From assembly GCA_023265365.1 (NCBI GenBank), contig JAHFTY010000018.1, positions 1 through 32,783 on the forward strand: 32,783 bases of DNA. The letters run 5' to 3'. A program made the translations under genes and the position numbers. This document shows, in pieces, positions 1-10,102 of this stretch; the first letter of the stretch is position 1; each line of letters opens with the position of its first letter. The stretch comes from Acidobacteriota bacterium. GTDB taxonomy: Bacteria > Acidobacteriota > Terriglobia > 20CM-2-55-15. Under the pieces are notes generated by a model. It was not told the origin of the DNA and searched no databases. It saw only the letters and a program-made list of their open reading frames with translations.

Positions 1-54
1 GAGGACTTTTTCGAAAGGAATCTGAAGAACGGTCCACCCATGTCGAGCCAATAA
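1..54 (+). CDS. C-terminal tail of a CDS truncated by the window edge (…EDFFERNLKNGPPMSSQ*)
   Basis: Frame 1 is open from base 1 to TAA at 52-54; no family assignable from 17 aa. Confidence 0.4.
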   Translation, partial: EDFFERNLKNGPPMSSQ

Positions 55-76
55 TAGCGAAGAAATTAAAAAGTCT

Positions 77-1327
77 TCATCCGGCCTGAAACTTCCGCAC
101 CGCAGCGGCTTGAACATTCTTCAACGGAGTTCCCGTTTGACGGGCGATCCGGACGCAATCTTCATATTCGGGAGTGAACGTAACGATTTTTCCATCGAGC
201 CTCGACACTTTCACTCCAATTGCGCCGTATTCGGTCTGAACCGAAACAATTTCGCGGTCGAGGATTCTGCGTCTCACCGAATACTGCCGCACCCCAATCG
301 TTGTCGTCTCTTCGAACAGGATGCGCGCGAGCGATTCCCCACGATCCGCCGGAGAAAGAACCTGAACCATGTGGCCCGGTCTTCCCTTCTTCATCTGAAT
401 CGGAACGGTAATGACGTCGAGTGCTCCGGATTCGAGCAGCCGCTCGGTGACATATCCGAAATTCTGGGGCGACATGTCGTCGATGTTTGCCTCTATAACC
501 GTCACGGCGTCAACCGCCGAAACCTCGGAAACGGCCGCCGGCTGACCGGAGAGCTCTTCTCCGACAAACAGGCGGACACAATTCGGAAACTCCTGAAACT
601 GTTTCGTGCCCGCGCCGTATCCGATCTTCTCAATCGCGAAGCCGTTCAGGACCGTGAACTTCTCGACGACAGCCGCGAGAATCGCGGCGCCTGTCGGCGT
701 CACGAGTTCGATGTTTGCGTACTTGGAGTAAATGGTGGCGGCTTTCAGCAGATCCGCAGTTGCAGGAGCGGGGACCGGATAAACGCCATGCTGGCAATGA
801 ATGAAGCCGGCGCCCACATTGATTGGACCGCACAAGAAGCGTTCGATGCCCAGCGCGTCGAAGCCGATTGCGGCGCCGATGGTATCCACGATGGAGTCGA
901 TCGCGCCGACCTCGTGGAATTCCACCTCCTCGGGCGCAATGTGATGAACGCATCCTTCCGAAATCGCCAGTTTCGTGAAGATGTTCGACGCGATTCGTTT
1001 CGTATTCGCATTAAGAGAACTATCGCGGATCATCGCAAGGATATCCGCCGCCTTTCGATGGAAGTGGCTGTGTCCGTGATCGAGTCCATCGTGCGAGTGT
1101 TCGTGATCGTGGTGATGATGATCCCGGCTTCCTTCCATGATCACATCGAACTTCATCGCGCTCAGGTTCGCCCGGACGACTCGGGAAGCCTTCAGCTTAT
1201 AACCTTCAACCGGCAACTTCCCCAGTTCGGCCTGGAGGTACTCCAAGTCCAGCCCCAGGTCGAGCAATGCGCCGATCGTCATGTCACCGGCGATGCCTGA
1301 GAAGCAATCGAAGTAGAGCGTTCGCAT
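77..1327 (-). CDS. larC: LarC-like nickel insertion protein (DUF111 family)
   Basis: MRTLYFDCFSGIAGDM N-terminus, His-rich DHHHHDHEHSHDGLDHGHSH loop, EEVEFHEVGAIDSIVDTIGA, ELVTPTGAAIL; typical of LarC. The ORF track start at 1333 is 2 codons further upstream. Confidence 0.93.
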   Translation of the reverse strand: MRTLYFDCFSGIAGDMTIGALLDLGLDLEYLQAELGKLPVEGYKLKASRVVRANLSAMKFDVIMEGSRDHHHHDHEHSHDGLDHGHSHFHRKAADILAMIRDSSLNANTKRIASNIFTKLAISEGCVHHIAPEEVEFHEVGAIDSIVDTIGAAIGFDALGIERFLCGPINVGAGFIHCQHGVYPVPAPATADLLKAATIYSKYANIELVTPTGAAILAAVVEKFTVLNGFAIEKIGYGAGTKQFQEFPNCVRLFVGEELSGQPAAVSEVSAVDAVTVIEANIDDMSPQNFGYVTERLLESGALDVITVPIQMKKGRPGHMVQVLSPADRGESLARILFEETTTIGVRQYSVRRRILDREIVSVQTEYGAIGVKVSRLDGKIVTFTPEYEDCVRIARQTGTPLKNVQAAAVRKFQAG

Positions 1328-1457
1328 AAACAACCGATACTAGTGGAGGGTAGCGGCCTAATCAATAGCGGCCGGTCTTCAATTGTCGCGATCGATTCAA
1401 ACGGAGCGCCGGGAAGGCAAAAACTGCGCCTGTTTTGCCGTGATAACATGACCGTTC

Positions 1458-3413
1458 ATGTTGCTCGACATTCACGTTCGTATCAAAGATGCGCTCCGCG
1501 CGGCGATCGTCTCGCAATGGAATATCGATCCGCCTGACGTCGTACTGAACCAGACGCCCAAAATCGCAATGGGCGAGCTTGCCACTCCCGTGTGTTTCGA
1601 ACTCGCGAAGCGGCTGAAGAAAGCGCCTCGAGCCGCCGCCGCGGAATTGATTGCCGCGGCCGGTCCGATCGAGGGGGTCCGGAAACTCGAGCTTGCGGGC
1701 GCCGGGTACATCAATCTGTTTCTGGATCGCGCCAATGTGTTGCGTGGAAGTTCGATGGAAATGGACGCCGGGAAGTTCCGGGGTTTCGGCGACAACCCGG
1801 GCAAGGTGATCGTCGAGCACACGAATATCAATCCCAACAAGGCGGCGCACATCGGACACCTTCGGAACGCCGCGATCGGCGACACGTTTGTCCGCGTGAT
1901 GAAGAGCACGGGCCGGCCGGTCGAGATTCAGAACTACATCGACAACACCGGTGTCCAGGTTGCCGATGTCATCGTCGGTTTCAAGTACATCGAGAAGAAG
2001 TCGCTTGACGAGGTCAAGGCGTTGATCGCGGATCCGGACGTCCGGTTCGACTATTATTGCTGGGACCTCTACGCGAAATCGGCGGCGTTCTACGAAGCCG
2101 AAGATCCGAAAAAGACGCTTCGCGGCCAGACGTTGAAGGAGATCGAAGAGGGCGGCAACGAGACCGCGCAGATGGGTGAAGCGGTGGCCATGACCATCGT
2201 GAAGTGTCACCTCGCGACGATGGCGCGGATCAACGTTCGCTATGACCTTTTGCCGCGCGAAAGCGACATCCTCCACCTGAAGTTCTGGGATCGCGCCTTC
2301 GAAGAACTCAAGGCGAAGAATGCGATCTTTTTCGAAAACGAAGGCAAGAACAAGGGCTGCTGGGTGATGACCCTCGATGCGGAAGGCTATGACGACGACA
2401 AGATCATCGTTCGTTCGAACGGCACCGTCACCTACGTCGGCAAGGACATCGCGTACCAGCTCTGGAAACTTGGACTGCTCCACAAGGATTTCCTTTACGA
2501 CCTGTTCGATTCCGATCGCCATGTCTGGGTCACCTCCTCCGCCAACGGACGCCCCATTCATCCGGCTTTCGGACACGGCGCTTCCGTGTACAACGTCATC
2601 GACGTGCGCCAGTCCTACCTCCAGACCGTGGTGCGGCAGGGAGTGCTGGCTCTCGGCTACGAGGAGGAAGCGAAGAACTCCGTTCACTTCGCATACGAAA
2701 TGGTGGCGCTGAGTCCGGCCTGCGCTCAGGAACTCGGCATCGAACTTTCGGAGGAGGATCGGAAGCGGTCGCATGTCGAGGTGTCCGGACGAAAGGGCCA
2801 GGGCGTCAAAGCAGACGACCTGCTCGACACGCTGGAAAACGACGCCCGCAGGGAGGTCGAAAAGCGCAATCCGGAGCTGACGCCCGCCGAGGTCGCCGAA
2901 ATCTCGCACCAGATCGCCGCCGGAGCGCTGCGCTATTTCCTGTTGAAGTTCACCAGAAACGCGATCATCGCCTTCGATTTCAAGGAGGCTCTGAATTTCG
3001 TCGGCGAAACCGGCCCGTATCTCCAGTACGCCGCCGTGCGCGGCTGCAACATCATCAACAAGCTGATCGCCGCGCAGCCCGACTACGACCTGAACCGCAT
3101 CAAGCGTTTCGAAAACGATCCGAAACTTCAGACCATGCTGGCGGAATCGGACGACATCTGGGAACTGGTGTACATCGCGTCGCGACTGGACGAGATCATC
3201 GCGCAGGTGATCCAGACGATGGAACCGGCCACGCTCGCCAAGCACGCCTTTACCCTCGCGCAGGCGTTCAGCGTGTTCTACGGAAAGTATCGAATCATCG
3301 ACGAGAACGACGAGGACAAGCAGGTGTTCTACCTGACAGTCGCGGACTTCGCGCGGCGATCGCTGATGTTGTCGCTGGAACTGATGGGCATCGAAGTGCC
3401 CCGGAGGATGTGA
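1458..3413 (+). CDS. argS: Arginyl-tRNA synthetase
   Basis: VIVEHTNINPNKAAHIGHLRNAAIGDTFVRV class I HIGH motif, QNYIDNTGVQVADV, GRKGQGVKADDLLD (KMSK-equivalent region) and C-terminal DALR-like domain. Confidence 0.96.
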   Translation: MLLDIHVRIKDALRAAIVSQWNIDPPDVVLNQTPKIAMGELATPVCFELAKRLKKAPRAAAAELIAAAGPIEGVRKLELAGAGYINLFLDRANVLRGSSMEMDAGKFRGFGDNPGKVIVEHTNINPNKAAHIGHLRNAAIGDTFVRVMKSTGRPVEIQNYIDNTGVQVADVIVGFKYIEKKSLDEVKALIADPDVRFDYYCWDLYAKSAAFYEAEDPKKTLRGQTLKEIEEGGNETAQMGEAVAMTIVKCHLATMARINVRYDLLPRESDILHLKFWDRAFEELKAKNAIFFENEGKNKGCWVMTLDAEGYDDDKIIVRSNGTVTYVGKDIAYQLWKLGLLHKDFLYDLFDSDRHVWVTSSANGRPIHPAFGHGASVYNVIDVRQSYLQTVVRQGVLALGYEEEAKNSVHFAYEMVALSPACAQELGIELSEEDRKRSHVEVSGRKGQGVKADDLLDTLENDARREVEKRNPELTPAEVAEISHQIAAGALRYFLLKFTRNAIIAFDFKEALNFVGETGPYLQYAAVRGCNIINKLIAAQPDYDLNRIKRFENDPKLQTMLAESDDIWELVYIASRLDEIIAQVIQTMEPATLAKHAFTLAQAFSVFYGKYRIIDENDEDKQVFYLTVADFARRSLMLSLELMGIEVPRRM

Positions 3414-4369
3414 TGAAGCCCCCCGTTTTCACGGATATTCTCGACGCGAAGCGCGTCATCGACCGATACCTGCAGCCCACTCCGATGCACCACTACCCTC
3501 GACTGTCCGCGGAACTCGGATTCGACGTCTTCATCAAACACGAAAACCATCAGCCCGTCGGCGCATTCAAGATTCGAGGCGGCATCAATCTCATTTCGAG
3601 GCTGAGCGCCGAAGAGAAGCAAGCCGGAGTGATCGCGGCCTCGACGGGAAATCACGGGCAGTCGGTGGCGTACGCGTCACGCCTGTTCGGCGTGAAAGCG
3701 ATCATCGGTGTGCCGGAAGGCGCCAATCCCGACAAGGTCGCGGCCATGCGTTCGCTGGGCGCGACAGTCGAGTTCCGCGGAAGGGACTTCGACGAGGCGC
3801 GGCTATGGGTCGAAGAGCAGGCGCGGGCTCGCGGATATCGCTACATCCATTCCGCCAATGAGCCCCTGCTCATCGCGGGCGTCGGCACCATCGGTCTCGA
3901 AATGATCTACGCGCGCCCCGACCTGGATGTCCTGATCGTTCCCATCGGCGGCGGAAGCGGGGCCGCCGGAAGCTCGATCGCCGCGAAAACCTTGAACCCG
4001 AACATCCGCATGGTCGGCGTTCAATCCGAGCGCGCGCCTGTGGTTCACGATTCCTGGCGGCAACAGAAAGTGCTTTCATCCCACGTATGCGACACGTTTG
4101 CGGAAGGCATGGCGACCCGCCAGGCTTTCGAGCTGACGCTTGGCATTCTTATCCGGAATCTCGACGACTTCGTCCTGGTGAGCGACGACGAATTGTTCAG
4201 CTCCATCCGATTGATGCTCGATCACACTCACAACATCGCCGAAGGGGCCGGCGCCGCCGCTCTGGCAGCGGCTGTGAAGATCAGGGGTGAACTGGCCGGC
4301 AAGAAAGTCGGGCTTGATCTCAGCGGCGGAAATATCACGGCCGAGACCTTGAAACGTATCCTGAGCTAG
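3413..4369 (+). CDS. Threonine/serine dehydratase (PLP-dependent, fold type II)
   Basis: KHENHQPVGAFKIRGG (PLP lysine motif), ASTGNHGQSVAYA, PIGGGSGAAGSS. The ATG at 3413 overlaps the argS stop (TGATG); GTG at 3410 is an alternative. Confidence 0.92.
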   Translation: MKPPVFTDILDAKRVIDRYLQPTPMHHYPRLSAELGFDVFIKHENHQPVGAFKIRGGINLISRLSAEEKQAGVIAASTGNHGQSVAYASRLFGVKAIIGVPEGANPDKVAAMRSLGATVEFRGRDFDEARLWVEEQARARGYRYIHSANEPLLIAGVGTIGLEMIYARPDLDVLIVPIGGGSGAAGSSIAAKTLNPNIRMVGVQSERAPVVHDSWRQQKVLSSHVCDTFAEGMATRQAFELTLGILIRNLDDFVLVSDDELFSSIRLMLDHTHNIAEGAGAAALAAAVKIRGELAGKKVGLDLSGGNITAETLKRILS

Positions 4370-4405
4370 AAAACAGGGGAATGGCTGGGCCGGCCGGGAT
4401 TCTGT

Positions 4406-5563
4406 CTACACGACATTCTTTTCCACTTCGTGCAGGCCCTTCGCGAATCGCGCAATCGACAGAGGCGAAATGTCGATGGTGTGCGCTTTTCCATCGAGAA
4501 TCTCTTCCGCAATCAACTGGCCCACGCCGGGAGCGTGCTGGAATCCATGGCCGCTGAATCCGTTCGCCAGAACGAAGCCGGGCAGTTCGGGAACACGCCC
4601 GAGAATCGGATGCGCATCCGGCGACGTCTCGTAGCTTCCCGCCCATGAATTCTTGATGGCGGTTTCCGCGATCGGAGGAAAGCGTTCGACGGCGATCTCC
4701 ATCACCTTGTCGAAAAACTTCCAGTCCACGCTCAAATCGAACGTCGGACCCTCCTCGCGATTGCCCATTCCGAACAAAACGCCGCCGCTCTCCCGGTGAA
4801 AGTAAAAACCGGTGCTGAAATCGATGACGAGCGTCCATCGCGACGGTGCCTTGTCGAAGGGCTTCGTGGTCCAGATGAAGCGGCGGAGCGGAACGACCGG
4901 AACGTCAATGCCGGCCATTTTGCCAAGGACTCCGGCAAAGGGGCCGGCCGCGTTCACGACCGTATTGGTCTTGATGTCGTGGTTCTTCGTGCGGACTCCC
5001 TCGATTTTTCCGTTGGCGACGTCGATGGCCACGACTTCCTCTCCGGTGTAGATCGGCACACCCATCCGCACCACGTTCTTCCGGTATCCCTCCGTGACGC
5101 CCGCCGGATCCGAAATGCCGTCTTTGCCGCAATACGTGGCTGCGATCACATCGTCCAAATGGATTTCCGTGTTGGGCAAAACGCGCACGATTTCTTCGGG
5201 TTTGAGGAACTCGACGGGAATATCGAATCGCCGCTGGATTTCCGCGTTCTTTCTGAACACCTCGACATCGGCGGGATCCTTCAGCAGAAACAGGTAGCCA
5301 TCCTGATGGAAGTCGATCGGCTGATCCATTTCTTCGGCGAACGACTCCAGCATTTTGACGCTGAGCAACGACAGCTTGATGTTCACTTCCGTCGAAAACT
5401 GATGACGAAAACCGCCGGCGCACCGGCCGGTCGACCCGGTGCCGCACATGTCTTCCTTCTCGAGCACAACGATGTCGGTCATGCCTCGCCTGGCAAGGTG
5501 ATAAGCAACGCTCAAACCGACGATTCCGCCTCCGACGATGACGACTTCCGCACTGTTTTTCAT
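4406..5563 (-). CDS. FAD-dependent oxidoreductase, DAO / sarcosine oxidase beta-like family
   Basis: N-terminal VVIVGGGIVGLSVAYHLARRG Rossmann motif, TGSTGRCAGGFRHQFS, C-terminal GFVLANGFSGHGFQHAPGVGQLIAEEI. Confidence 0.92.
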   Translation of the reverse strand: MKNSAEVVIVGGGIVGLSVAYHLARRGMTDIVVLEKEDMCGTGSTGRCAGGFRHQFSTEVNIKLSLLSVKMLESFAEEMDQPIDFHQDGYLFLLKDPADVEVFRKNAEIQRRFDIPVEFLKPEEIVRVLPNTEIHLDDVIAATYCGKDGISDPAGVTEGYRKNVVRMGVPIYTGEEVVAIDVANGKIEGVRTKNHDIKTNTVVNAAGPFAGVLGKMAGIDVPVVPLRRFIWTTKPFDKAPSRWTLVIDFSTGFYFHRESGGVLFGMGNREEGPTFDLSVDWKFFDKVMEIAVERFPPIAETAIKNSWAGSYETSPDAHPILGRVPELPGFVLANGFSGHGFQHAPGVGQLIAEEILDGKAHTIDISPLSIARFAKGLHEVEKNVV

Positions 5564-5631
5564 AATGAAGAACCAGACCCCTTATGATGAAGGTAACCAG
5601 CGTTTGTAGCGCGCGGTTCGCGGTAATGTCA

Positions 5632-5827
5632 ATGGATAACCCTTGCCAACCGAGGTTCATCGCAGACGTTATGGTCGGCCGTCTCGCGCGCTGGCTGCGG
5701 ATCCTGGGCCTGGACGTCCTCTACTCATGACGAGTTCGCCGAGTGCCTGGAATGCCGCAGAGTTTACTGGCGCGGCACCCACACCACGGAGATCGCCGCA
5801 AAGATCAGGCCGTGGACTCATCAATAA
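5632..5827 (+). pseudogene. Mut7-C-type RNase relic with internal deletion and frameshift
   Basis: Frame from ATG 5632: MDNPCQPRFIADVMVGRLARWLRILGLDVLYS* (Mut7-C N-terminal signature). In a shifted frame from about 5726: HDEFAECLECRRVYWRGTHTTEIAAKIRPWTHQ* (Mut7-C C-terminal zinc-ribbon signature, stop 5825-5827). The central domain is missing. Confidence 0.75.
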
Positions 5828-5863
5828 CGACCGCTCCAGATCCTGTCCTCGATCGAACGTTGC

Positions 5864-6949
5864 ATGTATGCTTCGTTCATGGCTGACGGTCTCTTTTCTC
5901 CAATTCAGATTCGAAGCGTCCCCTTCAGAAACCGGATTGCGGTTTCGCCCATGTGCGAGTACTCCTGCGAAGACGGATTCGCAAACGACTGGCACTTCGT
6001 TCACCTGGGGAGCCGCGCCGTCGGCGGTGCGGCGCTAGTGATTGCGGAGGCGACGGCGGTTGAGCCGCGCGGAAGGATCTCTCCGGCGGATTTGGGACTT
6101 TGGAAGGACGAACAGACCCCGCCACTTCGCCGGATTGCCGCCTTCATCAAGTCTCAGGGCGCGGTTCCCGGAATCCAAATCGCGCATGCCGGCCGGAAAG
6201 CGAGCACCCATGTTCCCTGGCAGGGCGGCAAACCCCTCACGGAAGCGGAAGGCGCGTGGGAAGCGGTCGCCCCCAGCGCCCTGGCCTTGATTCCCGGATA
6301 TCCGGCGCCGCACGCACTGGTGAAAGACGAAATCCGTTCGATCGTCGATTCTTTTGCCGCGACCACAAGCCGCGCCGTGGCCGCCGGTTTCGAAGTCCTG
6401 GAGATTCATGCGGCCCACGGATATCTCATCAACGAGTTCATGTCTCCGCTGGCGAACGTACGCACGGACGAATACGGCGGCTCATTCGACAATCGAACCC
6501 GATTCGCCCGCGAAGTCATTCAGGCGGTCCGGCGGGAGTGGCCCGACCATCTTCCCCTGTTTGTCCGGATTTCTTCGACGGACTGGGTGGACGGCGGCTG
6601 GACTGCTGACGACTCCGTCAGATTCGCTCAAGCCGCGAAGTCATGGGGAGTCGATCTGATCGATTGCTCTTCCGGAGGGATCAGTCCGGCGCAGCAGATT
6701 CCGCTTGTTCCGGGATATCAGGTTCAGTTTGCCGAACGCCTTCGACGCGAAGCGGGAATCCCGACGGGCGCGGTGGGTTTGATCATTCACCCGAAACAGG
6801 CGGACGACATCATCAGGAACGATCAGGCCGATCTCGTTCTCCTCGCCCGCGAGTTTCTTCGAGATCCGTACTGGCCCATCCATGCGGCACAGACGCTGGG
6901 CGTTGATATCGCCATCCCCAGGCAATACACCCGCGCCTATCCTCGCTAG
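5864..6949 (+). CDS. NADH:flavin oxidoreductase / Old Yellow Enzyme, YqjM/NamA-like
   Basis: LFSPIQIRSVPFRNRIAVSPMCEYS, QIAHAGRKAS, EIHAAHGYLINEFMSPLANVRTDEYGGSFDNRTRF. Alternative start ATG 5879. Confidence 0.95.
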   Translation: MYASFMADGLFSPIQIRSVPFRNRIAVSPMCEYSCEDGFANDWHFVHLGSRAVGGAALVIAEATAVEPRGRISPADLGLWKDEQTPPLRRIAAFIKSQGAVPGIQIAHAGRKASTHVPWQGGKPLTEAEGAWEAVAPSALALIPGYPAPHALVKDEIRSIVDSFAATTSRAVAAGFEVLEIHAAHGYLINEFMSPLANVRTDEYGGSFDNRTRFAREVIQAVRREWPDHLPLFVRISSTDWVDGGWTADDSVRFAQAAKSWGVDLIDCSSGGISPAQQIPLVPGYQVQFAERLRREAGIPTGAVGLIIHPKQADDIIRNDQADLVLLAREFLRDPYWPIHAAQTLGVDIAIPRQYTRAYPR

Positions 6950-6973
6950 AGAATCCACCCGCGGTTGTTTTTC

Positions 6974-8335
6974 TTACGGGCCGGTTCGAGTGCTGAAACG
7001 CTCGACCATCCGGTAGAGGGTTCGTCGATCGATCTGAAGCACTTCGGCGGCACGGCTCATATTTCCATTCAGGCGTTGAAGGACGTGCAGGATGTACTGC
7101 CGCTCGATTTCTTCCAACGGGAAAAGCTCCTGAGGAAAGATCGTCCCGCTTTTGGGCAGGCGGCGGAACTCGTCGGTGAAGTCGGAAGGGGTGAGCATTC
7201 CCGACGTGTTCAGCGTGACGGCACGCTCGATGACGTTTTCCAGTTCGCGGACATTGCCGGGCCAGCGATAGCTGGAAAGCATCTCCAGCACGTCGGCGTG
7301 AACGGCGATGGTCTTTGCCATTTTGCGGCTGTGTTTTTTCAGGAAGTGATTGAACAGCAGCGGCAGGTCCGCCATCCGATCGCGAAGAGACGGCACGTTG
7401 ATGCTGACGACGTTCAGGCGGTAGTAGAGGTCCTCGCGGAACTTCCCTTCCTTCACCAGGTCCTGCAACGGCCGATTTGTGGCCGCAATAACGCGAATGT
7501 CGACCGGCACTTTTTCCATGCTGCCGACGCGCTGAATCTCGCGTTCCTCGAGAACTCTCAAAAGCCGCGTCTGCATGTTCGCGCTGGTTTCGCCGATCTC
7601 GTCGAGGAAGACAGTACCGTGATTCGCCATTTCAAAGAGACCGTGTTTCAGGTACGCGGCGCCCGTAAACGCGCCCCGGACATGGCCGAACAATTCGGAT
7701 TCGAGGAGTGTCTCGGTCACGGCGCCGCAATTTACGGCCACGAAAGGCAGTTTGGAGCGTTCACTGTTGGCATGAATGGCCCGGGCGACCAGTTCCTTGC
7801 CGCTGCCGCTTTCACCCTGGATGAGCACGGTGGTGGCGCTGCGCGCCACGCGGGCGATCAGTTTGTAGACTTCGACCATGGGCGGGCTCATGCCGATCAT
7901 TTCAACGTCGCGGTCATGTTCGTCGAGCAGCGTCTGGCGGAGTTCGACGTTTTCGCGCATCAGTCGCGATTGCTCGACGGCCCGCCTTACGGTGAGGCGG
8001 AGGTCGTCGATTTCGTAAGGTTTGCTGAGGTAATCGTAGGCGCCTTCATAGATGGATCGGATGGCGGTGTCGATACTCGCGAACGCGGTCATGACGATGA
8101 CGGGCAGAGCCGGCCATTCCGATTTCACAGCGCGCATGAGTTCCATCCCATCCATCCGTTCCATCCGAATGTCGGTGATCAAAAGGTCGAAGGATTTCTG
8201 TCTCATTTTCTCCAGCGCTTCGGCGGCGGAAGAAGCGCCGGCGACCGAGTATTTCTCGCGCCGGAGCACCTGGAGCAAGGCACGCAGGGAACTCTGGTCG
8301 TCATCGACGACGATGATGGATGGCTCTGTCATCAC
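6974..8335 (-). CDS. Sigma-54-dependent response regulator (NtrC/AtoC family: REC-AAA+-FIS)
   Basis: REC domain (VVDDDQSSLRAL, LLITDIRMERMDG, KPYEIDDL), Walker A GESGSGKE, sigma-54 contact loop GAFTGA, C-terminal HTH (MSRAAEVLQIDRRTLYRMVERF). Confidence 0.96.
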   Translation of the reverse strand: MMTEPSIIVVDDDQSSLRALLQVLRREKYSVAGASSAAEALEKMRQKSFDLLITDIRMERMDGMELMRAVKSEWPALPVIVMTAFASIDTAIRSIYEGAYDYLSKPYEIDDLRLTVRRAVEQSRLMRENVELRQTLLDEHDRDVEMIGMSPPMVEVYKLIARVARSATTVLIQGESGSGKELVARAIHANSERSKLPFVAVNCGAVTETLLESELFGHVRGAFTGAAYLKHGLFEMANHGTVFLDEIGETSANMQTRLLRVLEEREIQRVGSMEKVPVDIRVIAATNRPLQDLVKEGKFREDLYYRLNVVSINVPSLRDRMADLPLLFNHFLKKHSRKMAKTIAVHADVLEMLSSYRWPGNVRELENVIERAVTLNTSGMLTPSDFTDEFRRLPKSGTIFPQELFPLEEIERQYILHVLQRLNGNMSRAAEVLQIDRRTLYRMVERFSTRTGP

Positions 8336-9870
8336 GCTTTCTCCACCTCCGCCAGGCCGGGCCGTTCACGCCACATCGTCATCGCGCTGTCGGCCGGCAG
8401 CGTGATTTCAGCCACGGTTCCGCCTGTGGCGGCGGTGGTGATCTGAATCGTACCCCGATGACCCGTCAGGATTTCTTTGACGATTCCCAAACCCAGCCCC
8501 GTTCCGTCGCCCAGGGCCTTGGTCGTGACAAACCGGTCGAACATGTGTTCGACAATGGATGGAGCAATGCCGGGTCCCGTATCCGCGATACGGATGAGGA
8601 CTCGATCCGAAGAGGGATCGAAGGCCGATTGAATTTCCAGCGTGCCTCCCTTCGGCATCGCGTCGGACGAATTGTTGATCAGATTCAAGAACGCCTCCTG
8701 CAAGTACAACGGATACGCTCGAACTTTTGGAATCCTTCCGTAATCCGCCCTGACCTCGACCCTTTGCGATTTCAGCTTCGGCTGCACGAGCCGGATAACG
8801 CCCTGAAGCGTCTCGTTCACATCCGTCGGCACGAAGTCCGCCGGCCCCCGCCGCGCCGACCTCAGCAGGTCATTGACGATCTGAATCATCGACTGAATCT
8901 GCTCGCGTATGAGGACCAGCGTCTCCCGCTGTTCATCGGTAAGACGGGAATCCTCCAGCAGCAACTGCACGTGAACGGAAAGCGAACTCATGGGCGAGCC
9001 GATCTCGTGTGCAAACGTGGCGGCCATCTGACCGACCGTCGCCAGCCGCTCAGCCTGCAACAATTGCCGCTGCATCGCCACGACCTGGCGCGTGATTTCT
9101 TCGAGTTCCAGATTCCGCTGGTTGAGATTCTCAGTGGCGGCGGCCACTTTCCCCTGAAGCTCGTCATTGAAGGACCGGACCTGGGTGAGCAGCCCGTTCA
9201 GCGTGCGGGCAATGACGCCGATTTCATCTTCACGAGTGTCGACGATCGCAGCAAGATTGCCTTCCTTCGAGCGCCGAATCCTCTCGATCAATTCCGCGAA
9301 TCTCCTGGAGACGGTTCGTTGATACATCAGGTTCATCAACGCAACCACAATCACAATCAGGACAAACCCAAAAATGGGGTCGCGTGCACGATTCAGAGCT
9401 TCGTACCGGTCCAGGTTTTCAAATGAAGAAAGCGCGACGATGGCGTAAGGCGTACCCTCAATCGGCAGAACCGTGATCAGGTCACGCTCACCGTTCAGGT
9501 CACGCCGCGTCGTTCCAAGCGCCGGCGGAATCGACTGAATCAGTAGATCCGGCGTGAGATCGCTGCTGGCCACGACTCGAATCTCATTTGCCTTCTTTTC
9601 GACGATGTCCAGGCGGTCCAGCGTCCGGTCGGCCTCGACGAACTCAGTCAACCTCCGGCCGATCAAAGCGGCATCGACTTCCGCAGACCGGAATCCCAAC
9701 GCCCGGTCCACGGCGACCACCAGCGTCTCAGCGCGATCGCGAAGGTTTTCTTCGAGAAGCCGGAGGTTGAGTCCGGTTCGGATCTCAAAAGTAACAGCGA
9801 CGGAGATCACGAGGATGAGCGCCGTCCATGCCAGAAGCTGAGTCTGAAGCCGTTTTGCGAGGAACCGCAT
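8332..9870 (-). CDS. Membrane sensor histidine kinase (TM-sensor-TM-HAMP-HisKA-HATPase)
   Basis: TM LLAWTALILVISVAVTF, second TM, HAMP-like segment, H-box FAHEIGSPMSSLSVHV, N-box NLINNSSDAM, G boxes DTGPGIA and GTGLGLGIV. Start chosen at MRFLAKRL (9870); the ORF is open to 10068. Stop overlaps the RR start (ATGA). Confidence 0.93.
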   Translation of the reverse strand: MRFLAKRLQTQLLAWTALILVISVAVTFEIRTGLNLRLLEENLRDRAETLVVAVDRALGFRSAEVDAALIGRRLTEFVEADRTLDRLDIVEKKANEIRVVASSDLTPDLLIQSIPPALGTTRRDLNGERDLITVLPIEGTPYAIVALSSFENLDRYEALNRARDPIFGFVLIVIVVALMNLMYQRTVSRRFAELIERIRRSKEGNLAAIVDTREDEIGVIARTLNGLLTQVRSFNDELQGKVAAATENLNQRNLELEEITRQVVAMQRQLLQAERLATVGQMAATFAHEIGSPMSSLSVHVQLLLEDSRLTDEQRETLVLIREQIQSMIQIVNDLLRSARRGPADFVPTDVNETLQGVIRLVQPKLKSQRVEVRADYGRIPKVRAYPLYLQEAFLNLINNSSDAMPKGGTLEIQSAFDPSSDRVLIRIADTGPGIAPSIVEHMFDRFVTTKALGDGTGLGLGIVKEILTGHRGTIQITTAATGGTVAEITLPADSAMTMWRERPGLAEVEKA

Positions 9871-10102
9871 GACCAAGGTTAACTCGCGCACCCCGCGAAT
9901 GAAAATCTGACGGTGTGGGATTCCCGCCCAGGAGAAGAGGAACAGGCCCCACACCGTCCCAATCCAAGGATTGGTAGTCGGAGAATGAGTGGACCAACAG
10001 AGACCTAGGGCTAAATCTGAAGGTCGCTTTCTTTGTGCAGCCGGACCACCAAACCGATGCCACGCCATATCAAGGGTTTATCCGCAGTGGTCTTTGGTTT
10101 TG

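Noticed and set aside
1069-1140. His-rich GTGATCGTGG-type microrepeat
   Set aside because: Explained by the His-rich metal-binding loop of LarC.
1362-3245. 627-aa minus-strand ORF opposite argS
   Set aside because: Antisense of argS; composition typical of a mirror frame, no family motif.
3410-4369. Fusion or frameshift between argS and the dehydratase
   Set aside because: The TGATG stop/start overlap is ordinary translational coupling; both proteins are complete.
4370-4405. GGCCGGCC-containing gap as a terminator between convergent genes
   Set aside because: Short palindrome without a stem of useful length or a T-tract.
6965-8446. 493-aa plus-strand ORF opposite the NtrC regulator
   Set aside because: Mirror of the REC-AAA+ gene; no independent start signal or motif.
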